Source: Malus domestica | Taxonomy: Eukaryota > Streptophyta > Magnoliopsida > Rosales > Rosaceae | DNA: 64,000 nucleotides | Assembly: GCF_042453785.1 (NCBI RefSeq) | Contig: NC_091675.1 | Location: 4,290,501-4,354,500 of the forward strand | Reading direction: 5' to 3' | Shown: piece by piece, positions 38,600-48,588 of the stretch | Layout: every line of letters begins with the position of its first letter | Position numbering within the stretch: the stretch's first letter is position 1 | Program-made: the position numbers and the translations under genes | The notes under the pieces: generated by a model | What the model was told of the DNA's origin: nothing | Databases searched by the model: none | The model's input: the letters and a program-made list of their open reading frames with translations, nothing else

Positions 38600-39800
38600 A
38601 AAGCTTTGTAGGTGAAGCTTTGGTGTTGAAGCTTTGTAGGTGAAGCTTTGAGGTTGAAGTTTTGTTGGGCACCATGAATTGATTTTGCTTCACACTATCT
38701 TGATCAAGATAGTGTGAAGCTTTTGTAGGTGAAGCTTTTGTGTTGAAACTTTGTAGGTGAAGCTTTGTGGGTCAAGCTTTTGTAGGTGAAACTTTTGTGG
38801 GTCAAGCTTTTCTAGGTGAAGCTTTTGTGGGTCAAGCTGGGTCAAGCTTTTATGGGTCAAGCTTTTGTAGGTCAAGCTTTTGTGGGTGAAGCTTTTGTAT
38901 TGAAACTTTTGTGGGTGAAGCTTTTGTTGGTGAAGCTTTTGTATTGAAGCTTTTGTGTTGAAGCTTTTGTATTGAAGCTTTTGTGTTGAAGCTTTTGTAG
39001 GTGAAACTTTGAAGTTGAAGCTTTGGAGTTGAAGCTTTTGTTGGGTATCATTAATTGATTTAGCTTCACACTATCTTGATCAAGATAGTGTGAAGCTTTT
39101 GAGAATTTGTAGTTGTCATCCATTGATGAAGCTTTTGTTGGTGAAGTTTTGAGGTTGAAGCTTTGTTGGGCACCATGAATTGATTTTGCTTCACACTATC
39201 TTGATCAAGATAGTGTGAAGCTTTTGAGAATTTGTAGTTGTCCTCCATTGATGAAGCTTTTGTGTTGAAAGTTTTGTAGGTGAAGCTTTGGAGTTGAAGC
39301 TTTTTTTTGGGTACCATGAATTGATTTTGCTTCACACTATCTTGATCAAGATAGTGTGAAGCTTTTGAGAATTTGTTGTTGCCCTCCATTGATGAAGCTC
39401 TTGTTGGCACCATAAATTAGTTTTGTTTCACACTGTCTTTATCAAGAGTGTGACATTTTTGAGAATTGTGGTTGAACTCCTTTGATGAAGCTCTTGTTGG
39501 CACCATAAATTGGTTTTGCTTCACACTGTCTTGATCAAGAGTGTGTGAAGCTTTTGAGAATTGTGGTTGAACTCCTTTGATGAAGCTCTTGTTGGCAACA
39601 TAAATTGGTTTTGCTTCACACTGTCTTGATCAAGAGTGTGTGAAGTTTTTTGAGAATTGTGGTTGAACTCCTTTGATGAAGCTCTTGTTGGCACCATAAA
39701 TTGGTTTTCCCTCATACTATCTTGATCAAGAGTGTGTGAAGCTTTTGAGAATTGTGGTTGCCCTCTATTGATGAAGCTCTTGTTGGCACCATAAATCTTG
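38600..39800. repeat. Array of long perfect palindromes and gaagcttttg minisatellite
   Basis: Perfect palindromes of 34-36 bp centred on cttgatcaag lie at 38687-38720, 39062-39097, 39188-39221 and 39329-39362. Each half reads gcttcacactatcttgatc. Four imperfect versions follow at about 39427, 39528, 39612 and 39705, the last three spaced about 93 bp apart. Spacer DNA repeats gttggcaccataaatt and ttgaagaattgtgg-type phrases. Between the first two palindromes is a minisatellite of about 15 bp units such as gaagcttttgtaggt. Minus-strand open frames across it are by-products of the repeats. Confidence 0.88.
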
Positions 39801-39834
39801 GTGCCCCCGAAAGTGAATTCAACTACTTTTAGTT

Positions 39835-40737
39835 CCATATACTACCATAAATCACATACTTACCCAATTTCAGACTCAAAACAAATGACCATGAAATGAT
39901 CATAGTTATTTGTTTTGATTGATACTTTCCTAACGATTCCACCATGCATGACATAATTATCACTTATGATAATTCTAAGACAACTACCAAATGATACTTC
40001 TAAAAAATTTCAACCAAAGCTTATATTCATAAGCATTTGAATAATGTTGTCAAGTAATCATACAATTTCACCAAATAACATATATCAATAATCATGTGTA
40101 CCAGTGTATGAAGCTAAGTAATATAAGAGTTCCCCGAAAAACCCCTATCTAAATTCCAAAACTAAAACAAAGATGCGCATTTACTACCGCACTGGCAATG
40201 TTCCAAGAGTTTCACCGATGCTCTCCTCTTCTCCGTTGCACTACAAAGGCTTGAAGTATACCTAATCTCATTGCATGCACTGCACCTCTGCTTCTATTGT
40301 TTTGTTTGGGTCCAAATGCAACTCTGCTTTTAAGTTGATAAGTATTGCATGGAGCTTTCATTTGTCACAACCAGAGAGTACCGAGAAAGCACCTACGACG
40401 TCGCGGGTTTATACTTTAGTTATCTTGTATGCGGACATGAGGACGCTGCACCACACAAATTTTATTCTCCACGCGGTTTGCTGTGAGTGGCCCCTCGTTT
40501 GTGGTTAAGAACAAATTGGGTCAAGAGTGGGCCCATTATTTTAAGAGGGGCAACTTATGGGGGCTCGTTTGGTTAACCCGTGGGATATTGAATAACCCAA
40601 AATACAACAGCCCTGAAAACATATGTTATGTATTTCATACGGCACGTTTTGAATTCGTTTTTTAGCAAAGATGGTAGTTAAGGAGAGATTTAAAATGCCT
40701 ATGTGAGTCTTCTAGGCCTCCAAAAGAGTAGACTGTC
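39835..40737. other. Intergenic DNA without recognised genes
   Basis: No gene, RNA or clear element is visible. Reading frames near 40275-40665 have no family motif. Confidence 0.45.
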
Positions 40738-40746
40738 ATGACGAAG

Positions 40747-40925
40747 GAGTATGATTCTCTTACCTCTTTTTTTCCCTCCCCTTCCCTCCTCTCATATTTG
40801 AACGATCACGGTTAAGCCACATTAACATCTTATATTAATTTTTTTATAGAAAGAGAAAGACAAAATAAAGAATGCGAGAGTAGAGGATTGAAGGAGATGA
40901 AAAGAGGAGTAAGAGATTCCTAGTC
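40747..40925. mobile_element. Mutator-type MITE with 9-bp target duplication
   Basis: The ends GAGTATGATTCTCTTAC and, inverted, GACTAGGAATCTCTTAC are terminal inverted repeats. The 9-bp sequence atgacgaag is duplicated perfectly at 40738-40746 and 40926-40934. The core gatcacggttaagccac relates it to the elements at 6512 and 59331, although its right half has diverged. Confidence 0.78.
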
Positions 40926-40934
40926 ATGACGAAG

Positions 40935-43109
40935 CCATAATTTGATTTTTTTTTTTTTTAAGAAAAACATTTATAGTGTATATAAGTAAACTATTCTCTC
41001 TCTTATGTAAATCTCTTCTTAATACCAAATTGTATTTATGGGTGGGCATGTAAACTCCGAACCTCAGAAAAGAAAAATGTTTATAAATCGGTTTGGTTTT
41101 CAATTTTTTAAATTTTGAAATCAAAAGTGAACGAAACCTTAAAAAAAAAAAAAAAAAAAAAAAAAACTTTGCCCAACCCTAATTGCTTTACGGAACATTT
41201 CCTCACGGTTTGATTTGATGGGCTATTTTTATGTCATCGGTCCAGTGTCGTGATTACATCCCAGCCTTTACGGTGCATTAGCCTGTAGAAGAACGGAAAG
41301 CCCAAGCAAATATTTTATTTCTACGTGGCACGTTTCTACTGGCTTCATACTTCTTTATAACGATCTTCGCACCACCAGATTATTGCGCCTCCCCTGTACA
41401 ATCTCAAAACCCTACAACACCTCCTCTCGAATTTTCCATCCCCCCGCATTTCTCAGCCGCCACCACCTCCATCTCCGCCGTCCCCCAATCTCCGGCGCTG
41501 AAATTTACTTATTTGTTCCATTTCACTGCCTCTTTGAGTAGCCGTATGAATCAATTTCAATTTCGTATTTTGGCTTAGTTAGGAGGCAGATATTAATTTG
41601 ATTTAATTTCAGTGTTTTGTGACCGAGGCCTTTTGGATTTCTCAATCGATTGTCCTCCAAGCAGCCTCACACATTCTCAAATCTTTTTTCCCAAATATTC
41701 TTTAAGTTTTTGTTTGCTTTATTACTTTTGCCCTCCGAATAACCAGAAGGCGAGATGCAAATCCGACGCCGTTTGGTTCAGACAGGGGCACACAGCGATC
41801 CGAAGCCGTTTTGTGGGCGAAGATCTGATTATTTCTTCGTCCTTTATTTCATTTTTTCAAAAACTTTGCTTCGAACATTTTCATTTTTCGTTTAATTATT
41901 AAATAATTAAATAATTATTTTGATGTAATTAACTGTGAGTTACCCTCTTTTTAGCGTTGATTATGTCACTTGTTAAAAAATAAAAATAAAAATGGATGTG
42001 AGGTTAGGGACCTCTCAGAAACCGAAACGTGGATGTGAAACGGCGCCGTTCGGTTCACGCGGAGGCTCTCAGAGTAGGGGGAATGGCCCCCCGAATCAGT
42101 TTGAGGGTTAGGGATGAATGTTTTTCCATCCCTTTCCTATAGGTTGTTTCGGAAAATTATATATATTTTTTCCCTTCCTCGTATTAATTATTATTTTCTC
42201 GATTAGTTTCCTACATCATGAGAAAATAAAAAATAACGTTTAAGTATTAAATTTGCGAATGAATAATGCTGGATACACCGAATATCATCAGCAAATTATA
42301 AGGCTATTCAAATTCATCAAAATCTTGTACTTTTTAATTTTTTGCATTAACTAGCAATCAAATACGCGTAAATTTTTATAAACTTATTTTAATCTTGATT
42401 GGATACTCATAATTTTCATAAAATTAATTTAAATTTTAATTGAATAGTCGTAATTCAATAAGTGACTTTAAATTGTTCAAAATTAAAAAATGAAAATACT
42501 TAGTGGATATCCATTAACAACAAACCTAAGAATGGAGCACCGTAAGCCCAGAATACAGGGCCCAATAGCTTCTACACCTTTGCTTCGAAAGGGCAAACTG
42601 AAAGAGCTCGTTGGGTGAGATTTTCTGTGAAAGCTTTATGCCGAGGTATTCGTGGGTGCCGGCGAGGGTTTATTTTACAGGAGAAACGTATAGAAAATGA
42701 GAGCGACATTTGAAGCCCTTTGTCTTAGAGGAATTTTTCTATACGTATTATATCACACACTATATATTCTGCATGAGAGCAACATTTTCATAATAACACG
42801 CACACGTGTATATACATGAGATTACTTACTGATGTTACAATAACGTCTTGCGGACTACCATTCTATACGAATCAAAAGTACTACACAAAAATATAATGAA
42901 TAAATACAGTAATTTGATTACAATACTAGTGATGAAACATAAAACTATCTTAAAGTACCAACCTTAATCTTTCTTTTATTAAAGAAACCTCGACGGTACG
43001 AGGGATATTTTATTAGTTTGAAAAAAGATGTTATACCTATCCGGGGGAGGACATAAAACTTACCCATCAGTGATAAACAAAAAAAAAAAAAAATAGAGGG
43101 TGGGGGCAT
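40935..43109. other. Intergenic DNA with promoter-like GC patch and displaced ACS flank
   Basis: No complete gene is visible. A locally GC-rich patch at 41330-42130, with a ttctttataacg TATA-like motif, acaatctcaaaaccctac and C-rich leader-like DNA, looks like the 5' end of a gene whose coding part is absent. From about 42820 to 42945 the sequence is recognisably homologous to the 3' flank of the intact ACC synthase at 52985-53108 (for example caataacgt, then ggactaycattc). Confidence 0.45.
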
Positions 43110-43501
43110 GGACGGAGCTACATAAGGCCCAGGGAGGGCATCCGTCCCCACTCAGATTTTTGGGTGAGGAAAGCAAAAATGTCATGACAATTAAAACAAC
43201 AATTAAAATTTTGATTTTGGTTCCAAATATTCCACGTTTTCTTACCTAAATCAAACTCAATTGAATTGGGGGTTTCATAAATACATTGGATTCAACTGAT
43301 GAAGTATCATAATTTAATACAAAAATTTTACTCCAAAGTATTTTATATGAATTTACTTCATTCATTTGTTTGTGGCATTACAATTTTAAGTTTCTAATTT
43401 AGAGTTTTTTTACTGTATCTGGTCCTCAATAACCTAAAACCCATTATTTTACTTGGTTGTTTTAAGACGCCCCCAATCAAAAAAAATTCTAGCTCCGTCC
43501 T
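43110..43501. mobile_element. Small element with 11-bp inverted ends
   Basis: ggacggagcta at 43110-43120 is mirrored exactly at 43491-43501. The adjoining DNA on both sides is G/C-rich, with ggagggcatccgtcccc on the left and gacgcccccaat on the right. The target duplication is unclear because both flanks are ggg-rich. It abuts the LINE tail on the right. Confidence 0.4.
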
Positions 43502-43554
43502 TGGGTAGGGGTATATACTTGACCTCTAGAAAGAAAGAGAGAGAAAAAGAAATA

Positions 43555-44164
43555 CAACAACAACAACAACAAAGCCTTTTCCCACTAAGTGGGGTCGGCT
43601 ATATGAATCCTAGAACGCCATTGCGCTCGGTTTTGTGTCATGTCCTCTGTTAGATCCAAGTACTCTAAGTCTTTTCTTAGAGTCTCTTCCAAAGTTTTCC
43701 TAGGTCTTCCTCTACCCCTTCGGCCCTGAACCTCTGTCCAGTAGTGACATCTTCGAACCGGAGCGTCAGTAGGCCTTCTTTGCACATGTCCAAATCACCG
43801 GAACCGATTTTCTCTCATATTTCCTTCAATTTCGGCTACTCCTACTTTACCTCGGATATCCTCATTCCTAATCTTATCCTTTCTCGTGTGCCCACACATC
43901 CCACGAAGCATCCTCATCTCTGCCACACCCATTTTTTGTACGTGTTGATGCTTCACCGCCTAACATTCTGTGCCATACAACATCGCTGGCCTTATTGCCG
44001 TCCTATAAAATTTTCCCTTGAGCTTCAGTGACCTATGACGGTCACACAACACGCCGGATGCACTCTTACACTTCAACCATCCAGCTTGTATTCTATGGTT
44101 GAGATCTCCATCTAATTCTCCGTTCTCTTGCACGATAAATCTTAGGTAGCGAAAACGGTCGCTT
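43555..44164 (-). pseudogene. 5'-truncated RTE-type LINE fragment (C-terminal reverse-transcriptase ORF)
   Basis: Read on the minus strand, the fragment encodes the end of a plant RTE-LINE polyprotein in pieces: ENGELDGDLNHRIQAGW, KFYRTAIRPAMLYGTEC, then RRGRGRPRKTLEETLRKDLE and RIHIADPT. Two stops interrupt it (after LYGTEC and inside the RFRxFGHVQ segment). It ends in a (TTG)n tail, seen as acaacaacaac at 43555-43572, characteristic of RTE elements. The 5' truncation point is about 44164, where the coiled-coil-ORF element begins. Confidence 0.82.
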
Positions 44165-45644
44165 TTTGTGATCTTCGCTAGATTGCTCCGGTCATTAGTA
44201 TGGATAAGTATATAAATAGATAGAGATAGGAAAGCAAACACAAGATGTACGTGGTTCACCCAGATTGGCTACGTCCACGGAATAGAGGAGTTCTCATTAA
44301 TTGTGAAGGGTTTACACAAGTACATAGGTTCAAGCTCTCCTTTAGTGAGTACAAGTGAATGATTTAGTACAAATGACATTAGAAAATATTGTGGGAGAAT
44401 GATCTCGTAATCACGAAACTTCTAAGTATCGGAGTGTGGTATCGTCTTGACATGCCTTATTTGTCTCATAGGTAGATGGGGCATCTTCTCTGGAAGTACT
44501 CTTCCTCCATCCAGGGGTGGTATCTTTAACTGGTGGAGATGCACAAGGTAATGTATCAATTTCACTTGAAGCTTATTTGTAGTTTCAGGCTTGGTCAAGC
44601 GCGATACAAACCATGTAGTAGGAGTCCCCCAAGTCGCCGAGCTAGGGGATCTGCTGAAAGAGGTGACAGACAAGGTAAGCAATCATAGCTCCGGCTGATT
44701 GTTCACAGTCTCCCTATCTTGCAGGCAGCATGAAGGATAAAGAGAAGAAAATGAGAAGAGATGATATGAGATACTTTTGCTTTTGAAGAAGTAACTTTCC
44801 AAAGGCTTATTCTTGAACTGAGCTGGAGGGTTTTCTGGTTTCCTCCAGAGTATAAGGCCGACTGAAGAATTTGAGGGTCAAAACAAGTCCATCAAATCTA
44901 GAGTACGTTCGACCCTGCTGATATGGGATACTTTTGCTTTGACAGAGTAATGGATGTATCGGCACGTGTGCTGTTACACTTGTCTCCACATGCTTCCTTG
45001 TATCTTTCTCCCTTGCCCTATTTGTTCCTCAGGCAGATGTGGTATCTTCCCTGGAAGCATAAAATGTTGAAGATGAGTACTCGAGAGCAATGTCAGGTAA
45101 GTAATCAGGTAAGGGGTTCCAGGCAGTCAGTTCCTGGCTGGAAGCTTGATTCCAAGTACTGACTGATTGCTCTCTTTCTCCTTGTCTTGCAGGTAAGAAC
45201 AAAGTCAAAAGAAAAGACAGGGAAAAAGCATGATATGGGATACTCTTGCTTTTAACCCTGATGATATGAGATATTCTTGCTCTAGTATAGCTTGTTTGCA
45301 GAGGTATTATCGGGGGGAAAGAAAGCTGAATATTTCGAAAGGCTTCGTTGGGAGTGCCATCTCAGATATGAGGAAGGGTTGAGCATTTTTGCAGGTCTGC
45401 CTGTCCGTTGGGGATGGAGGTCAACATATATAGGAGTCTCATTAACAACAAGTAGTAATGTTATTCCTTTACCCTACTTGGTCATAGCACGGTAGTGGGA
45501 GCTGCCAGCTTCACATGTTTTAACGCTGTCAGAGCACTTTGAAAAAGTGGTTTGTGGTATCTGGAAAGCTGATGTTGCGTGTGAAGATTACAGACAGCTT
45601 TATCCAAGGAGATCCAGCTCTTGAAGTTGGGAAAGTGTTGCCTC

Positions 45645-46205
45645 TTCGGTTTTCGAACAAGCAATCCTATCGGGGATCTGGCTCTCGAGATTCGGAGAAC
45701 GATGCCTCTTCAATTTTTGAGAAAGCAATCATGCTGGGGGTCTGGCTCTCGAGATTCGGAGAGCGGTGTCTCTTCGATTTTTGAGAAAGTAATCATGTTG
45801 GGAGTCTGGCTCTCGAGATTCGGAGGGCGGTGCCTCTTCGATTTTGGAGCAAGCAATCTTGTTGGGAGTGTTTTCTCGAATGTGAGTAAAGGTTGGGCAT
45901 GTTTGCTAGTCTACCTTGCCACGAAGCACAGAGGTTGACACACAGGGACTTTCCAATTATCCAGCAATGGTACTGTTCCTTTACCCTCTTCGATTTTTGA
46001 GAAAGTAGTCATGTTGGGAGTCTGGCTCTCGAGATTCGGAGGACGGTGCCTCTTCGATTTTGGAGCAAGCAATCTTGTTGGGAGTGTTTTCTCGAATGTG
46101 ATTAAAGGTTGGGCATGTTTGCTAGTCTACCTTGCCACGAAGCACAGAGGTTGACACACAGGGACTTTCCAATTATCCAGCAGTGGTACTGTTGCTTTAC
46201 CCTTG
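45645..46205. repeat. 64-bp minisatellite and 216-bp direct duplication
   Basis: Units with the tcttcgattttt-type motif lie at about 45650, 45707, 45771 and 45835. The block 45770-45985 is then repeated at 45986-46200, including gtgttttctcgaatgtga and gggactttccaattatccag, with few differences, so the duplication is recent. Confidence 0.82.
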
Positions 46206-46519
46206 TGGGTAATAATATTGTAGCTAGACCTTCAAAATTTATGTGTCTAAACTTTGTTAGTGTTGTTTCTTTGCTATTCTTTTACCCTTCTTGGTCAGAG
46301 CGATGTAGTGGGAGCTGCAAGCTTCACGTGTTCAACTTTGGCAGAGAACTTTGGCAAAGTTATCTGTGGTACCTATAAGCTACTGTTGCGTGTGGGAAAT
46401 GGGTGATTGAACAGTACGACTCATGTGCTTTCTACTTCACCAGAAGTCTTCGACCGAATGCCCATAATTTCCGCAAAGCTGAGTGTGCGTGTGACAGGTG
46501 CTGACAAGGCTGGAAAAGT

Positions 46520-46760
46520 AGGTGCCTCTTCGATTTCTGAGATCGGCCCTCGTGGTCTCTGAGCAGCCCAGCTTTTGAGAAAGCAAGCGCCTCTTCGATT
46601 TCTGAGATCGGCCTTCGTGGTCTTTGCGTAACCCAGCTTTTGAGAAAGCAAACGCCTCTTCGATTTCTGAGATCGACCCTCGTGGTATCTGAGCAGCCTT
46701 GCTTTTGAGAAAGCAAACGCCTCTTCGATTTTTGAGCAGGCGCCTCTTCGATTTCTGAAG
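46520..46760. repeat. 66-bp minisatellite, about four units
   Basis: The motif cctcttcgatttctgagatc recurs at a period of about 66, alternating with gcagcccagcttttgag. It is related to, but distinct from, the 64-bp family upstream. It ends just before the TATA-like motif of the coiled-coil ORF. Confidence 0.82.
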
Positions 46761-46776
46761 CTCCGTCGAGTGCAGA

Positions 46777-46786
46777 TTTTTATAGA
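46777..46786 (+). promoter_or_regulatory. TATA-like motif before the coiled-coil ORF
   Basis: tttttataga lies 112-121 bp upstream of the ATG at 46898. A pyrimidine-rich leader containing ttctctcttcaacac follows. A comparable motif precedes copy 1. Confidence 0.45.
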
Positions 46787-46897
46787 GGCTGGCATTAAGT
46801 TCCAAAGCACACTTGAATCTCCACCAGTATAAGCTTCATTCTTGCACTTCTAAGATCTTGATTTGTCCGACCTCTTCTCTCTTCAACACCTTTGAAA

Positions 46898-47572
46898 ATG
46901 TCTGGCCCCTCCGACCGTCGTTTTGACTTGAACCTTGTTGAAGAGGCAGCCCCGCCTTCTCCTGACAACATATGGCGTCCATCCTTCGTCTCCCCTACTG
47001 ATCCTCTTACCATTGAGGATTCCGTGATGAAGAATGATATGACCGCTGCGGTGGTGGCCAGGAACCTTCTCACTCCCAAAGATAACAGATTACTTTCCAA
47101 ACGGTCTGATGAGTTAGCTGTTAAGGATTCTCTGGCTCTCAGTGTTCAGTGTGCAGGTTCTGTGTCTAATATGGCCCAACGTCTATTTGCTCGAACCCGC
47201 CAAGTTGAATCATTGGCGGCTGAAGTGATGAGTCTCAAACAGGAGATTAGAGGGCTCAAGCATGAGAATAAACAGTTGCACCGGCTCGCACATGACTATG
47301 CTACAAACATGAAGAGGAAGCTTGACCAGATGAAGGAATCTGATGGTCAGGTTTTACTTGATCATCAGAGATTTGTGGGTTTATTCCAAAGGCATTTATT
47401 GCCTTCGTCTTCTGGGGCTGTACCGCGTAATGAAGCTCCAAATGATCAACCTCTGATGCCTCCTTCTTCTAGGGTTCTGTCCAGTACTGAGGCTCCGAAT
47501 GATCCCCCTCCGGTGCCTTCTCTTTCTGGGGCTCTACCGACTGCTGAGACTTCTCCTAAGCAACCTTTGTGA
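46898..47572 (+). CDS. Coiled-coil protein of unknown function encoded by repeat element (224 aa)
   Basis: The frame is intact from ATG to TGA. The N-terminus MSGPSDRRFDLNLVEEAAPP contains DLNL, resembling an EAR repression motif. Residues about 35-75 include MTAAVVARNLLTPKDNRLLS. Residues about 85-145 form a coiled coil with heptad leucines (VESLAAEVMSLKQEIRGLK, HENKQLHRLA). The C-terminal 60 residues hold three degenerate Pro-rich repeats built on [NS]-E-A-P-N-D-x-P. There are no zinc knuckle, protease, polymerase or transposase motifs. The second copy at 37353 has the same length with no indel but two nonsense codons. I remember related predicted proteins scattered through Rosaceae genomes, but I cannot name a family. 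It could be a gag-like ORF of a non-autonomous retroelement or a captured host gene. Confidence 0.65.
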   Translation: MSGPSDRRFDLNLVEEAAPPSPDNIWRPSFVSPTDPLTIEDSVMKNDMTAAVVARNLLTPKDNRLLSKRSDELAVKDSLALSVQCAGSVSNMAQRLFARTRQVESLAAEVMSLKQEIRGLKHENKQLHRLAHDYATNMKRKLDQMKESDGQVLLDHQRFVGLFQRHLLPSSSGAVPRNEAPNDQPLMPPSSRVLSSTEAPNDPPPVPSLSGALPTAETSPKQPL

Positions 47573-47639
47573 AGGCTCCCTCTTGTTTGTTTATTTTGAC
47601 TTATGTATATGTACATATTTGTAGCTTATCGGGGATATC

Positions 47640-47645
47640 AATAAA
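47640..47645 (+). terminator. Polyadenylation signal after the coiled-coil ORF, copy 2
   Basis: AATAAA lies 68 bp past the stop codon in the same atatcaataaa context as copy 1. Confidence 0.5.
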
Positions 47646-47818
47646 TAAGCTTTCCTTCATTTCAATGTATTGTGTTAAATACACCAAAGCCTTCTTCGCT
47701 AAGTTATTTGAATTTTCTTTTGTTGAAGCTTTGTGAGTGGAGCATGTAGGTTGAGGTAGTGTTCATTTAATTTCCTGAGTGAGGAAAACTTCTCGGTTGG
47801 AGACTTGGAAAATCCAAG

Positions 47819-48241
47819 TCACTGAGTGGGATCGGCTATATGAATCTTAGAACGCCATTGTGCTCGGTCCTGTGTCATGTCCTTCGTTAGATCCAAGTAC
47901 TCTAAGTCTTTTCTTAGAGTCTCTTCCAAAGTTTTCCTAGGTCTTCCTCTACCCCTTCGGCCCTGAACCTCTGTCCCATAGTCGCATCTTCTAATCGGAG
48001 CGTCAGTAGGCCTTCTTTGCACATGTCCAAACCACCGTAACCGATTTTCTCTCATCTTTCCTTCAATTTCGGCTACTCTTACTTTACCCCGGATATCCTC
48101 ATTCCTAATCTTATCCTTTCTCGTGTGCCCACACATCCAACGAAGCATCCTCATCTCCGCTACACCCATTTTGTGTACGTGTTGATGCTTCGCCGCCCAA
48201 CATTCTGTGCCATACAGCATCGCCGGCCTTATTGCCGTCCC
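47819..48241 (-). pseudogene. RTE-type LINE C-terminal fragment
   Basis: The minus strand reads MLYGTECWAAKHQHVHKMGV, RMLRWMCGHTRKDK, RENRLRWFGHVQRRPTDAP and RGRGRPRKTLEETLRKDLE to the stop without interruption for 133 codons. It is the same LINE segment as 43585-44005. Here the (TTG)n tail is missing. The left junction falls in actgagtggg, where LINE and coiled-coil element sequences are nearly identical, suggesting a microhomology-mediated join. Confidence 0.82.
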
Positions 48242-48588
48242 GGATAAAGGAGGAGGGGGAGGGCGTCAGGTAGTCGACAGCCAGCACTCCATGATCACGT
48301 CGAATCCTTATGAAAATGAATTCAGAACAAAGAGAGAGAAAAAGAAATACACAAGTAAAAAAGAGAGGGGGACATAAAACTTGGACCCCTAACTAGACCT
48401 AAAAAGATATATGTGAACGTACAAAAACAATCTTCAAAACAACAAAAGCGACAGGTTAGGGAAAAAAAATACTACACATCAAGAAGATGAAACAAACCTG
48501 TAAGTCGAGGCACACCGGCAGTGTTCATGTCAAATGGCTGGATAGGAGAGCAACCCCAGTTGTTAGCAACTGCATTTCTTTTAGGTCC
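48242..48588. other. Spacer between LINE fragment and ACC synthase pseudogene
   Basis: It contains an A/G-rich stretch and the probable 3' trailer of the ACC synthase pseudogene. It is not similar to the corresponding flank of the intact ACC synthase copy. Confidence 0.4.

Larger units (their letters stand above)
44165..47825 (+). mobile_element. Non-autonomous retroelement-like unit with coiled-coil ORF, copy 2
   Basis: Collinear in blocks with copy 1 at 35043-38420, from cttcgctagattgctccgg at the left to aatccaagtcactgagtgg at the right. It lacks the CACGTG/CCAAT array. It gains a 216-bp internal direct duplication at about 45770-46200 and a second minisatellite at 46520-46760. It keeps an intact reading frame. 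It is bounded on both sides by minus-strand RTE-LINE fragments carrying the same LINE segment. Confidence 0.55.

Noticed and set aside
38600..39800. Palindrome array considered as a CRISPR-like array
   Set aside because: This is plant nuclear DNA, spacers are themselves repeats, and spacing varies from about 93 to 375 bp.
38690..39838. Minus-strand open frames of 61-115 codons with repeated LDQDSVKQNQF segments
   Set aside because: They are translations of the palindrome array; the repeats explain them and no start context or family exists.
41755..41901. Short frame starting MQIRRRLVQTG
   Set aside because: Only about 48 codons with no family signal; kept only as part of the promoter-like region.
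42630..42692. Short frame MPRYSWVPARVYFTGE
   Set aside because: About 20 codons; it looks like a gene start but has no continuation or splice support.
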